Below are positions 43,271-54,600 of a stretch of DNA of 64,000 bases, piece by piece (position 1 is the stretch's first letter; each line of letters opens with the position of its first letter). Origin of the DNA: Isochrysis galbana (taxonomy: Eukaryota > Haptophyta > Isochrysidales > Isochrysidaceae). A model generated the notes under the pieces. The model was not told the DNA's origin. It saw only the letters and a program-made list of their open reading frames with translations, and did not search any database. Made by a program: the position numbers and the translations under genes. The stretch covers positions 1,137,350 to 1,201,349 of the forward strand of contig CM030932.1 of assembly GCA_018136815.1 (NCBI GenBank), given 5' to 3'.

Positions 43271-45205
43271 ACTTGTAAGCGCCTCGATCCGCATAGCGAG
43301 CGGGGCACGTGGGCCATGTGTGGCCCTGGGCTCGCCCCTGGGGTCTCAGTATTTTGCGTGAGTGTAGAGGGGGAAGCTCCTTCCCTTCTCTGCTACCGCG
43401 CTCGATGCGCGTGTGGATAGATGACCGAGTCCATCTCCTCGTCTCCAAAGCGTGCAAGACGTGTGTATGCGCGTGTCGCCGCGCGTGTGGTCTCACTTGT
43501 GCGTTGCTCTCATCCAGCATCCAATGAGTGCGAGAGCGTGTGCGCTAAATTTCGTTTCAACTTCTCTTGCACTGGTAATAAATAATTCGTGATCAATGTT
43601 ATATGTAATATCCTAGCCAAGCCCACTAGCTAATTGGACACAACTTTTCAGTCCCGGAATCCCGCCATGCGTGACGAGCCAGGTGTCCAAGTGATACCGA
43701 TATTTGTCCTCCCTCCAGTGCACGCACCAACCCTGCGCACTCCAGCACGCCCTCTCCCTCTCCTCGAGGCCACGCTGACGCTAACGCTGGGGGAAAACCC
43801 CTTTCGGGTAGCAAACAACAACGCAGGGGCAGGGGGGCGCGGGAGGCACTCGTGCATCTAGGGTGCTAGGGGCCCAGAGCGCTAATCACTCTCGCCGGAG
43901 CGTGTGGCCGCGGCGAGCCGCGGCCCTTTCCTTTTGGCTCTGGCACCCCCCGCCTTCTTTTACCTAAACAGGGCTAGAAGACACGTTAACGCCGGAGGGG
44001 AGGGAGAGAGAGCTGCCGCTCCCCCCTCTCTTCCCTCTTCCCTCTTCCTCCTCTCTTCCCTGCGGCCCTGCGGCGGCGGGGGCCCATGGCGCGCGCCTGC
44101 GACCCACCTTCAGGTCCCCAGGTGACCTCCATGACGAATTGGGCAAACCGCAGACCCATTGGCCATTGGGTCTGAGGGCAACGAAGAAGGAGACAATCCG
44201 GCGGCAGGCGCGGCGGAGGGAAAGACTGCGGAGACGGTGCCGCGGCCATATAATTGGACCTGCGGAGTTGGCAACAAGCCAATCGCCAATCAGGCAGGCC
44301 GCACGCCGAAATCTCGTCGAAATCAGCCATTCGTGGAGCTCATTGGACGTAGACATCGCCGCGCCCCCCACTCGAGTCGACCTAGGGGACGGCGTCGATG
44401 GGGCTCACGACGGAGGAGGCCGAGTTGGAGGATGGCTTGCCGCCAGGCGTTGCGAACTATGCGCAGGGATCACAAGATTCCGTGCATATCCGCGCCCCCG
44501 TGCGCTGTTCGCAATGCCTGTAGTCACCTCCAACATGGGTCCCGATGAAAGCTCCATGAGCTCCCCGCAAGACCCGCGTTCCGCGCTAGCTGCCGGCGCG
44601 CCCTCGCAGGCGATCTCCAAAGGTGAGATCAGCCTTGCTCCTTGCTCTGAGCTCTGACACTAACTGCCCCGCCCGACCTCGCTCCATTTCCAATTTCCAA
44701 TCAGCTAACTCTAAACGTAAACGATCAAGATTGTATCGGCTAGGGGTCGGGGCTCCGCCCCCCCCATTCTAGAATTCGTGCCTGGGAGGGAGGGGGACTT
44801 TGCCGTGTGCAGCCGGCCTCTTGCACTTCGATTTTGATCGGAGCTTCGTTCCGCGGTATCAAGCACAATAGGAACAGGTAGACGCCGTGGTGGCTCAGTC
44901 AATACATGTTGAGGAGAACAGCAAAATACATAGATTTTGAACTACAGCAACCCGCAGCAATTACGCCCAGTTGGCGACACACATTGGGTTCCGGAATCGG
45001 TTGTTGTTCGCTCCGGCCATGCAACCATGTGCACAATACACTGAAACGGGAAATGTAACACGAGTGTTCGCGGCAGTGCAAGGGCAAGGGCAATGGATCC
45101 CACGTGCGAGCGGAGGGCCAGCGGTGTGCTTGACGTAGTGCCAGGTCTGTTCGCTTGCCTAGCACAACGAGCGCCGTGTAGTTGTGCTCAGGGTACTGAG
45201 GATAC
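43271..45205. other. Intergenic with weak exon candidates
   Basis: Mostly convergent 3' flanks and simple sequence. A weak plus-strand candidate begins at the ATG at 44514 (MPVVTSNMGPDESSMSS) and could be spliced at AAAG|GTGAGA (44622) to an acceptor near 44702, giving a short Lys/Arg-rich tail. It is too short and featureless to call. Confidence 0.35.
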
Positions 45206-46481
45206 TTACACGGCATCAATCTCGATCGCAGCGTCGATGCCTCGTTCACGTTTGGACTTCATGTAGGTGTAAAAGAAGTCAAGGTACAGTGCCGTTTGAA
45301 TCGTACCCGAGACCCAGACGATGAGCTGCGACATGTGAATTAGGGAGCGCTGTTCGTCAGCCGCATCCTTAGACGAAGTACTGTCGGCAGCGCCCTACAT
45401 GGTCTGTGAGCCGCTTTTGGATCCCATGTGCATGCGGACCTCCCCACCCTTCCTCGAAACGATCTAGATTTCGCCGCTGCCGCAGCGCAGTGTATGTGGT
45501 ACACATGGGAAGATGTGAGGACAAGGACACGGATATATTATCACAGGTCAAGCAAACGCGCATTGCGTTTGAGTGCTCGAAGGCACGTACCTGCATGTAG
45601 TGGGGCTCAGTTGCATAACGGTAGATCCAGTTGAGAATGTAAAAGAGCCGATACAGACCGAGCAAAAGAATGTAATGGCCTGTAAGAGATTCTGCACCTC
45701 CCTGCTTTTGCAGCATGAAGAGCTGTGGAAGGATCGCCACTGCCTCCAAGTAGATAGAGAATGCCCAACACCTGGTGAAGTCGGCACATGAAGAAAAGTC
45801 AAGGTCAGAGCCGCTTGATCCTAGTGCAGCTCCTTTCACAAGAGCGCCACCCAGGAGCGTAAAATCCTCACTAATCACAACGACGTTCTCGAGATGGCCC
45901 TGCTGAGAGTTCATAACGCACTATGGGCTTTAGTGCGTGACGAGGGTGTCAGAGGATAAGAAAAAAGGTCAGAATGTACACTTTGCACAGCGGGTGCATA
46001 CATTTCGAAAGGGGATTCGTGATCCTGATTTATGGCAATGCCTAGGATGAGAGCTGGGACGATTAAGTAGGCGATCGGGAAGGCGTCGTCTTCTCGGTTG
46101 TATGTATCTTTATGGGGCGTGCCGAATTTCATGACGCAGACAATGGAGACAGATGACGCAATGAAGATGATCTTCATGATAGTGTTGTAGACGCTGAGAA
46201 AGTTCCAAAAGATATCGAGATATCGGAAGGAGAAGACTATCACGTAGAGAAACTGAGCACACATCCGTGTGAGGGGTGTTGCGCCGGATGAGTGGTCGAC
46301 GGGGGGTGCAGGGCCACGTGGGAGCGGATGCGGCTGGCGGATACGGCGGCAGCTCCACCACCTGTGTTTTGAGGGAGATGCCGGCGACCGACTTGGAGGT
46401 GAAGAGTTTCCAGAACATGACAATGAAGGAGAGCAGATGTGCCATGTCGCCGAGCAGTCGGAAGACGTTCATCGCGACCAT
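45206..46481 (-). CDS. ER lumen protein-retaining (KDEL) receptor
   Basis: Four exons on the minus strand (46481-46362, 46252-46002, 45771-45591, 45325-45206) join in phase to 223 residues, close to the 212 of animal ERD2. Splice sites: ACACAG|GTGGTG, GCTCAG|TTT, GAAAT|GTATGC, CACCAG|G, ATGCAG|GTACGT, TCGCAG|CTC. The sequence follows the family closely: [100 protein letters not shown] and [13 protein letters not shown]. It is a seven-helix Golgi receptor that returns ER-resident proteins in COPI vesicles. The start is MVAMNVF; the second Met is the more usual family start. Confidence 0.95.
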
Positions 46482-46647
46482 GGAAGCGGGGGAAAGGCAA
46501 GGTTGGGGTGGGGCGGGGTTGGGGGGTGCGGGTGGAGGAAGTACAGCGCGGCGCCCGCGCCGCTCACCGCACACACTACAGTGGCGGCGCGCGATGATAC
46601 CCAGCGTCAGATTTGTTCTGGTTTTGTGTCAGAGTTTTCTTGTTGTC

Positions 46648-46790
46648 CTAGTTGAATCCTAGTGCTCAGGGACACTGGGGGACCGTGCCTCATCATTGGC
46701 AACGGAGCCTCTACCCCGCGATCGATGGGGTGTGTGTGCGCGGTTGGCGCATGGCTCGTCCGGTGTAGGTGGCTAGGGAAGCTAGCCCCA
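46648..46790 (+). repeat. Dispersed repeat, pair with 21345-21490
   Basis: The same ordered blocks as the copy at 21345, with short insertions. It ends before ACAACATGGTCTACAAAAA, then comes the TTTTAATATATTCTCGCC motif shared with 946-974. Confidence 0.65.
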
Positions 46791-46890
46791 ACAACATGGT
46801 CTACAAAAATTCTTTTAATATATTCTCGCCTCTCGCGCGGCTTTGGCTTTGGCTTTGGGACTCTCTTCTATTTCTATGGTCAGTGGTCAG

Positions 46891-49759
46891 CCTAGATGGG
46901 AAATACAGTGGGGGAGAGTGCAAATACAGTAAATACAGTCTGTATTTGGCCTTCGTACAAATACAGTGAAATACAGTCCCCAAATACAGTAGACAGTAGG
47001 TTTTTTTCTCTCTCTTTTTTTTCTTTCTCCATATCTCTTTCGCTCGCCGCTCGCGACTCGCGGCTCGCGACTCGCCCCCGTTGCCACTTGCCAACTACGA
47101 GCGCGCGCCGCCAGCCCCCCCTCCCCCCCTCTGCCAGAGCCATGCAGCCCAACCCCAATCCCAACCGAGCCTCTCGATCCATGGCGCAGCAGGCGGCGCT
47201 GGAGATCGTGAGCGCCCGCGGAACGGACGGCGAGGAGGCGGCTGCGGCATGCACAGCGGCGCCGATGCAGTGGGCGGCGCTTCTCGATGGAGCGCAGCGC
47301 GGCCGCCGAGCTGCAGAGGAGGAGGAGGAGGAAGAGGTGGTGGCGCGAGGGAGCGAGCCAAGTGGGGCAGGGAACAGCCTCTTTGGCTTCCTCCCCACCC
47401 GCCCCACCGGCCTGAGCCAGCCCTTGTTGCAAGGGCGTAAGCGCTCCGCTGCTGCCAAGCGCACTCACCCTGCGTGGGATTGCGTCGTCCTCATAGATGA
47501 GGATGACATGAGCAACCCGCAGTGGCAGTGCCTTGGGTGCGGCGTGAGCCGCCGCGGCGGGGCCACGCGTATTGTCGACCATGTTTTGGGTCGCAACATG
47601 TCAGCCCAGTGCCCTTCCACAGACCCCCCCTTCCTCGCCCTCGTCGACAAGGTGCGCCGAAGCGAGGGGACGAAGAATGAGAAGAAGAAGGAGAAGGAGG
47701 CAGTGAGGCAGGAGGCAGGTGGATGAAGCGGCTGCTGCGCCGCTTGCCGAGAGGCTTGCCGAGGGGGTGTCCGCTGCGGGCAGTCGCCAAACCCGGCTCA
47801 GTGGTGGTCAAACCACCCTGAGCTTCAACGCGGATGCGAAGAAGGCGTGCGACGCGGCGATTGCCGAGTTTTTTTATGCGTGCAACATACCGGCTGCAAC
47901 GGCGGACCATCCAAAATTTGCGGCGATGATTGCGGCACTCAAGACGGCCCCTCCTTCGTACAAAGGACCGAATCGCAAAGGTTTGCATGGTGCTTTGTTG
48001 GATGATACTGTAGCTAGGTTGTCGCGCGAGCTTGAGCCATTGCGTCAGCAGCTGCTTAGTAAAAGTTGTTCGATTCTATCAGATGGGTGGGACAATGTGA
48101 TGAAGGATCACTTGATCAATTTCTTGTACGGTAATCCGGCGTGCATGCTATTTGATGGTACGGTCAAGCTATCGAGCAGCGATGCAGAGAATTCTGAATT
48201 TGTAGCTGAGTTACTACGTCAGCGTATCGAGAGGCATGGCCGGTTTTGCTTTGTGCAGGTGGTCACAGACACTTGCAGCACAATGAAGGCCGCTTGGAGA
48301 ATTTTGGAGAGGCACTACAATTGGCTCACAGCCACATGCTGCGGTACGCACGTCCTCTCTCTAGAGCTCAAAGATTTTGCTAAGGTGGCACAAGTGGCTG
48401 AGGTGATATCAAAGGTAGGTTGCGTTTTATCGCTGTTTTGGGGTCGCTCCAGGTGGCCACGTGCGAAGCTCCGGGAGATGATTGCTGCCAACCATGGGAA
48501 AGAATTTGGCCTTTACCGCGCAAAGCAAACTCGATTCGCCGGAAAGTTTCATGAGATGTCTCGAATGCTGCGTGTAAAAACTGAGTTGCAGCAGGTGGTA
48601 GTGACGATGGAGTATGCAGCGCACCGATTTACTTCCAGAGGGCGGTCGGCCACCTGCGACAACGACGAGGTCTTGGATGCAGACATTGGAAGGAAGGTGA
48701 AGGCGATTGTGCTCGACGATGATGGTTTTTGGAAACCTCTCATTCTGATTTTGCATGTAACCATGCCTGTTGTGAAACTGCTCCGGCTGATGGACAGCAA
48801 CGCGTTTTGTATGGGGAAAGTGTACGATAAGATGTTTTCGATCGGCCAACGCATTGAAGCCATGCAAGATAGAGTCCCTTGGTTCAAGGAATTGGCAAAG
48901 CTTCACGCCGAACGTTGGGAATACCTCCACTCGCCTATGCACGCCGCAGGCTACGCGTTGGACCCACAATACATGCAGACGGTAGGTGACTTGGATGACG
49001 CGACGACGGAGGGCTTGCAGACAATTGTTGACCGCCTTTGTTTACGTGACACGATCTTGGCCTCCCCCAACCCAGAGCAAGCTTGGAGAGAATGCACCGT
49101 CTCCTCCCCTGAAGTAGTTCAACGAATCGCCCAAGTGGAGAGAGAATTTGCTGTATTCCAAAGTGGCAGTGGTGCTTTCTCTCGGCCGTCAGCATTGGAG
49201 AACGCCAAGGTTATGGAACCGTCGCAATGGTGGATGATGTATGGCAAGCATGTCCCTATGCTTGCATCGATTGCACAACAAGTTCTGTCCCAACCCGTCG
49301 CTGCATCGGCCGCCGAACGCAATTGGTCAGTGTATGGCCAAATACATTCTCAAGCTCGGTCTCGAATGTCCCATCAGGTGGCAGATAAGCTGGTTTTTTG
49401 TCATGAGTCCATGCATGTGCAGATGCGTTCCCAGAGTGCTGCTTGGAAACCTGATGTTGTGCCATGGGAGAGTGATGAGGATAGTGATGGGGAAGGGGAG
49501 GAGCAGTGGGTTGGTGATGCGAATGTGAGTCCCAGTGCTGAGCTCGTTGAGAAGTTGTTGAGGTGAGATGCCTCGCGCCGCGCCGCCGCGCCGGCCGCTG
49601 CTAGCCGCGCGGGCGGCTGCTAGCCGCGCGGGCGCGCGTGTGCGGGCGCGCGCCACCGTCCAAATACGGAGGGGCACATGGAGGGGGTTTCAAATACGGT
49701 AAATACGGTCTGTATTTGGCCTTCGGCCAAATACGGTGAATACGTATCTCCCAACTAGG
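46891..49759 (+). mobile_element. Autonomous hAT transposon, 2869 bp, 8-bp duplication
   Basis: Flanked by perfect GTGGTCAG repeats at 46883-46890 and 49760-49767. Terminal inverted repeats are CCTAGATGGGAAATAC (left) and CCTAGTTGGGAGATAC (right, minus strand). Both ends carry clustered subterminal CAAATAC(A/G)GT repeats and a TATTTGGCCTTCG palindrome. It carries one transposase gene that appears intact once a short intron is removed. The flank also contains the TGGTCAG motif in tandem, so the target was itself a small repeat. Confidence 0.93.
47142..49566 (+). CDS. hAT transposase (BED zinc finger, hAT-C dimerisation domain)
   Basis: Two frames are joined by removing a 67-bp GT-AG intron (GACAAG|GTGCGC to GGCAG|GTGGAT, 47652-47718). 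The exons 47142-47651 and 47719-49566 then give 785 residues. The second frame has no early ATG, so it must be joined to the first. Near residue 115-165 is a BED-type zinc finger (WQCLGCGVSRRGG, then IVDHVLGR). Then come the transposase core with ILSDGWDN and VVTDTCSTMKAAW (acidic catalytic positions), the hAT Cys/His motif CCGTHVLSLELKDFA, and the C-terminal dimerisation block PVAASAAERNWSVYGQIHSQ. An untruncated core between good ends suggests recent activity. If the intron is not spliced, the gene is instead broken by a frameshift. Confidence 0.85.
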
Positions 49760-49767
49760 GTGGTCAG

Positions 49768-51260
49768 TGGTCAGTGGCCACGCCCATTCCCATTCCCCCC
49801 CTTGCCGAGCCGCATCATCAGATGCGCTCGACTCCTCGTCGCCATTAAGCGGAGGGTCAAGGCCGCCGCCACCACCACCACCACCGCTGCTGTCACCGCC
49901 GCCCGCCGCCGCCCCTGCCCCTGCCTCCGACACATCTGCTACCGTCGCTACTGCCGCTGCCGCCGCCACCGCCGCACCGCCGCCGGTGATGGCGTGATGG
50001 CCATATGATACAGCTCATGCTGGTCCTGCACGACAGCTACCAACGCTGCCCTTGCTGCCGCCAGCCTTGCCGGATCGGCGCCCACACACTTTCGCTTTTG
50101 CACGCGCCGCTGAGCAACCTCCAAGGCGTGTGCGCTCGCCTTGCGCGAATGCGCGAACGCTCGATGTGCATTGCCCACGCCTTCTCACTTCTCCTTCTCA
50201 GCGGGTGAAGCAACTTCAGTAAGGCCTCGCGGGGCCACCACTGAGTCGGTAGACAGGCACAGGATCGCACGGATTAGTGAACTCTCCCGTGCGACCCTTT
50301 GATTTGCCCTTTGCCTCGGCCTCTTGGCCTGTGTTGCGTTGGCGTTGGCGCTGGACTTGGCGTACGCATGAAGCGCGTATACGTATACATGAATGAGTCC
50401 AGCGCAGACCACCATCAGGCCGAGCTTGCACTTGCACATGAGGCCTGGGGTGAATGCGCTCGCCTCGGCGAACGGCCTCCATGAGGGCCTGAAATTCTGG
50501 CTTCTGGCAGCGCTCGCTAGCGCTCGCCAATGTCCAACGTCCCAGGGGCCGGGGGCCGGGGGCCGGCGGCCGGCGGCCTCATGGGGAGGTCGGGCCGTGT
50601 CGAATCATCGTATGCCTGCGGCGCGACGGGCGGGGATATGTCACTACCGGACTGTGCGACCCTCGTAAACGAGCGTGCGACCCACTAGGGACCTCCCACA
50701 TCACTCGCGAGGCGCCTGAGCTTGGGCTCCTCACCAGCTGGCAGCCATTTAGCCATTGCGAGGCCGAGAGCCGGCGATCGGCCGACGCGGAACCTCCGCG
50801 TTTGTTATTTGTTATGGGGATTCGCCCGACAATCATTGCTTTGATTCACCCACGCGTGCGATCCTCCCATTCTCCCAAAGTAGACTTCTAGCATGGGCGC
50901 ATGGGCCGGACGGCCGGACAAGTTGGACAAGGCGGGGGAGTCACGAGTCACTCACCGACGCCATGGATTTTCGTGGGGTAGAGGGAGTTCGCGAGGGGGG
51001 GGGGGGGGCAGGTAAAGGGGGGTCCCTGGGGAATCCTTGGACACCCAGGAGGGGTGGAAAATAGTGAATAGTGATTAAAAAGCGTGAGTGACCGGCCTAC
51101 TTGTTTCCTCGAGTTGGAGCGGCGCTCCGTCTTTCTTCATTCATTCAAGGCGCTTGCTACTAGCAACTAGCTCCTATAAAAGTATACCCTCCATTCCATA
51201 ACACTAGCGAGCCGTAGAGCGCGCGCACGTACACACGTACACCGTATGTACAACGTGAAG
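49768..51260. other. Intergenic, no gene seen
   Basis: Contains CCG/CCA trinucleotide runs at 49860-49980, a GGGGCCGGGGGCCGG stretch near 50548 and a G run at 50995-51008. No protein-like frame. Confidence 0.5.
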
Positions 51261-51341
51261 CGTGAACGAGGGGCGACGAGCAGCAGACGGAGCTTTCCAT
51301 TCAAAGATTCAAAGAACAGAGAACGGGAAGACCAGACGAGG

Positions 51342-51349
51342 TATAAAAA
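51342..51349 (+). promoter_or_regulatory. TATA-like box before the VPS13-like gene
   Basis: TATAAAAA lies about 330 bp before the chosen ATG and about 50 bp before a long CT-rich leader. Its role is inferred from position only. Confidence 0.3.
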
Positions 51350-51396
51350 GACGCACTGTGAACTACGGTTATAACAAACTAACCGTGCCCCCCCCC

Positions 51397-51625
51397 CCGC
51401 CCCCGCACCTCTCTTCTCCCCCCTCCCTCTCTCCCTCTCTCCCTCTCTCTGTCTCTTCCTCTCTCTCTCTCCCTCCCTCCCTCTCTCTCCCTCCCTCCCT
51501 CTCTGTCTCTCCCTCCCTCTCCCCCTCTCTCCCTCTCGCCCTCCCTCCTCCCTCTCTCCTTCTCTCTTCCTCCGTACTCTATCTCTCCTCCCTCCGCTCT
51601 CCCTCTCTCTCTCCGGGCGTCCAGG
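51397..51625 (+). repeat. CT-rich leader of the VPS13-like gene
   Basis: Runs of CCCTCTCT, CCCTCCCT and CTCTCTCTC with little else, ending shortly before the ATG at 51673. Probably 5' UTR. Confidence 0.75.
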
Positions 51626-51672
51626 GCGAGAGCGGGAAGTCTCGGCCTGTGGGGGCGGCCAAGAGCGCGCGG

Positions 51673-54600
51673 ATGGTGGGCCTTCCGCGTCCCTGGGTGC
51701 GCCCACGGCCGGTGGAGGCCGAGAGAGAGCGGACGAGGGCGGAACAGACTCTCCTCGTCATCGCCCTCCTCGCTCCACTCCTTCTCGCTCTTGCCACGCT
51801 CTGCCTACACCTCTGTGTGCGGTGGATTTCTTGGCTCCTCATCCGCTGGCGGTGGCTGCAGCCAAGCTTGCGCCTGCGTGTACGGGTACGGCTCACCTCT
51901 CTTACGATCATGGCAGAAGACGTTGTCGTCCACGATGAGACGATGCCCTGGATCAACTCGTACGCAGTTGGCTTTCTCGTCCCAGCGAGGCTTCTGTCGC
52001 TGCACTGCCAGTCGGTCCATCTGACAATCCGAGGCCCTACGATGGCTCGTTGTTGTGTACGGGCTATGGTTGCTTGTCTGACTCCAGGCAGGACAAGGCG
52101 CCGTTTGCGCGCCGGAGAAAGCACCGCAACAAATGCCGGTGCTGGGAGAATGTTCAGCTGTGTGAGCACTGCCACGGTAGGCAACCTCACAACAATGGAC
52201 CCAGTGGCAGACGCTTTTGTACATTGTGTGTTTTCTGGATTTTGTGCATCTCACCAACTGCAGGGTCCAGGCGAGTGGATGTCATCAGCTGCTTTGCATA
52301 AGCACCTCAGCCCACCCGCGCAGGCCCTCGCGGAGGAGCTGGCGGCAATGCAGGGCTCAGTGCCAACACGCTGCAACGCTGCTACTAGCTGTTCTCCGCC
52401 TGCTGATACCTCTAGTCATCTAGCCGATGGAGATGCAGCGGTGGGTGGAAATGCAGCGTCTGCAGCAGAGGTGGCATGGCGGGCTGCAACGGCTGTTTCT
52501 CAGACTGGGTCGAGTTGGTATTATTGCGATCCGATAACAGCCCCACCAATCCGGACACGATGGGGGCTCCTCAACACGCTCAACTTTGTTGTATTCGAAT
52601 TCCACGATGCAATAGTTCAGCTTGATATACCGCCGCCGGAGGTGACATGGCGGCGCGATGCCCCTGCTTATCGTCAGGATGACCGTGCGGCTAGGGAGGG
52701 CAAAGTCTTGTGTAGTATAGGCTCAGGAGATGATGGTGCAAGGCGCGACGGCTGCGCCAACGACGACGCGGATCGTGTGCCACGGGCAGATCATCGGAGG
52801 CATGCTTCTAGCGATGGGTTCCTCAAGCTTCACGTCAGCAGGCTGATTGCACGAGCTGGGCTAGGGCAGGCCAATCACGCCGGCGACTCGCTGCCTAGAG
52901 GCGTGGGAGTTTTCGTAGAGGATGCTTCCCTGTATGCAGCTCCGATTGGTGTGGTTGAGCATGCAGATGCAAGAATAACGCCGAGCTCTAGTGCAGTAGC
53001 GCATGCCGTCGGAGAAAAAGGATCTGTTGGAAGGATGTTGGCACCGCAACAAGCTGGAGGCAGGGCAACGCCGCGCCATGGCACGACTTTTGCACATCGC
53101 CATCGATTCGCCCACACTTCTTCCGCATCTCCAGCACGGACTGTTGGTAATGTTGCAACACGGGTGACCTTGGGTCGGACGGTAATGGCTGACAAACATG
53201 CAGCGAATGCGACGACTAACAATCAGCGCAGAAGAGTCGTTCAGTGTGGAGCCGGCAGTAGTCACCTTGACGCATCGTCTGAGCACCGCGCAGCAGGTAG
53301 AGCGGGACCAGAGTCGTCTTCACGTGCCGAGCCTTCTGTGCAAGCGCAAAGACGCGCGTGTTGGACCTTAGCGAGGCAGAGGATCGAAGCGTGGTTTCGT
53401 AGTAGGATGTCCCTCATGCCAAGTTGTGCACGGCACGTCTCGCCGAGTGATGCTCGCCCGTCGCCGTCAGCGGCACTTCAGCCTGAAGCCTCTTCGTGCG
53501 CGCCGTTTCTTATGCTCCGCATTAGACCTTCCGGTCGATTGAGTGTGCTTCAGAGCACCGATGGCCACCACATGAAATGTGATCATGGCTACACTCGTGC
53601 CATGGGATTCACTGATGGGGGCACTGCAAGTAGCAAGGTGGAAGTGGGATCTTCCAGCGAGGCAGCTTGCTCCCAGCGCCGCAGCGGCTACTCCCCTTCA
53701 TGGGGCATGCGCTTGCTCATCGCTCGGCATCCCGCCTACTTGGGACATCACGCCCGGCGTGCAACGGCTCTTGCCCTTGGAGCGGTCGAGGTGCATGTGG
53801 CGCCATGCCACTTGGCCATGTTGCATCGAGTGGCAGGAATCCATTTGGCGTGGGCAGATTGGTTGGCAGTGAGTGAGGATGAGGCAGCCCTCGCGGTTAG
53901 CTGTGTGGAAACGGCAGCAAGCGGACACAGTGAGAGTTATGTTGGCAGACCGCTGGAGTCTGCCGTTGCATTGCAAGAGAGTAGGGATACGCCCTGCGAC
54001 AATAGAGCCAGCGATGTTGGGCCGCTCGAAGGCGGCAACATTGACAGCAGCCACAGCGGTGGCAGCGGCGCTCGTGCTCATTACATTCCGGGCAGAGCCG
54101 TCCCACGCGTGTGGGCGAGCCCATTCTCCTCCGTCGAGGTTGCTGCCCATGCCTTGAGCCTGGCTCTTGTGCGTGAGCGGCCTACCACTTCTGTACACTT
54201 TCGGCATAGCGGTACAGGTGGCCTCCAGGCTCGATCCACTCATGACCACGAAGGACCGGTGCCTTTTAGCGAATTCGCGATCATCTCGGTGAAAGCGATT
54301 GATGAGATGCCGAATGTTATGAGGAGCTCGCCGGGGAGCAGCAATCTCCCTGGTAACAATGGATCCCATCGCTGGAACCTCGGCTCGAGCGGTGCGTGGG
54401 GTGCATGGCTGCTTGTAAGAGGCGATGGAGAAACGGGAAGACGCAGCTTGCGGTCGAGGCTTTGGCTGCTCTCTGCTACCCAACCCCCTGTCAAAGCAGT
54501 GACACAGCAAATGAGGAATCATGCTGATGCACATAGTCAAACCGTTTGCGAGAATGATGTGCGAGAGCGTTTTGTGCACACTCCGGCGTCTACTACCCAC

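Noticed and set aside
47719-49566. Transposase second frame as an independent gene
   Set aside because: It begins with GTG and has no early ATG; it fits as exon 2 of the BED-containing transposase.
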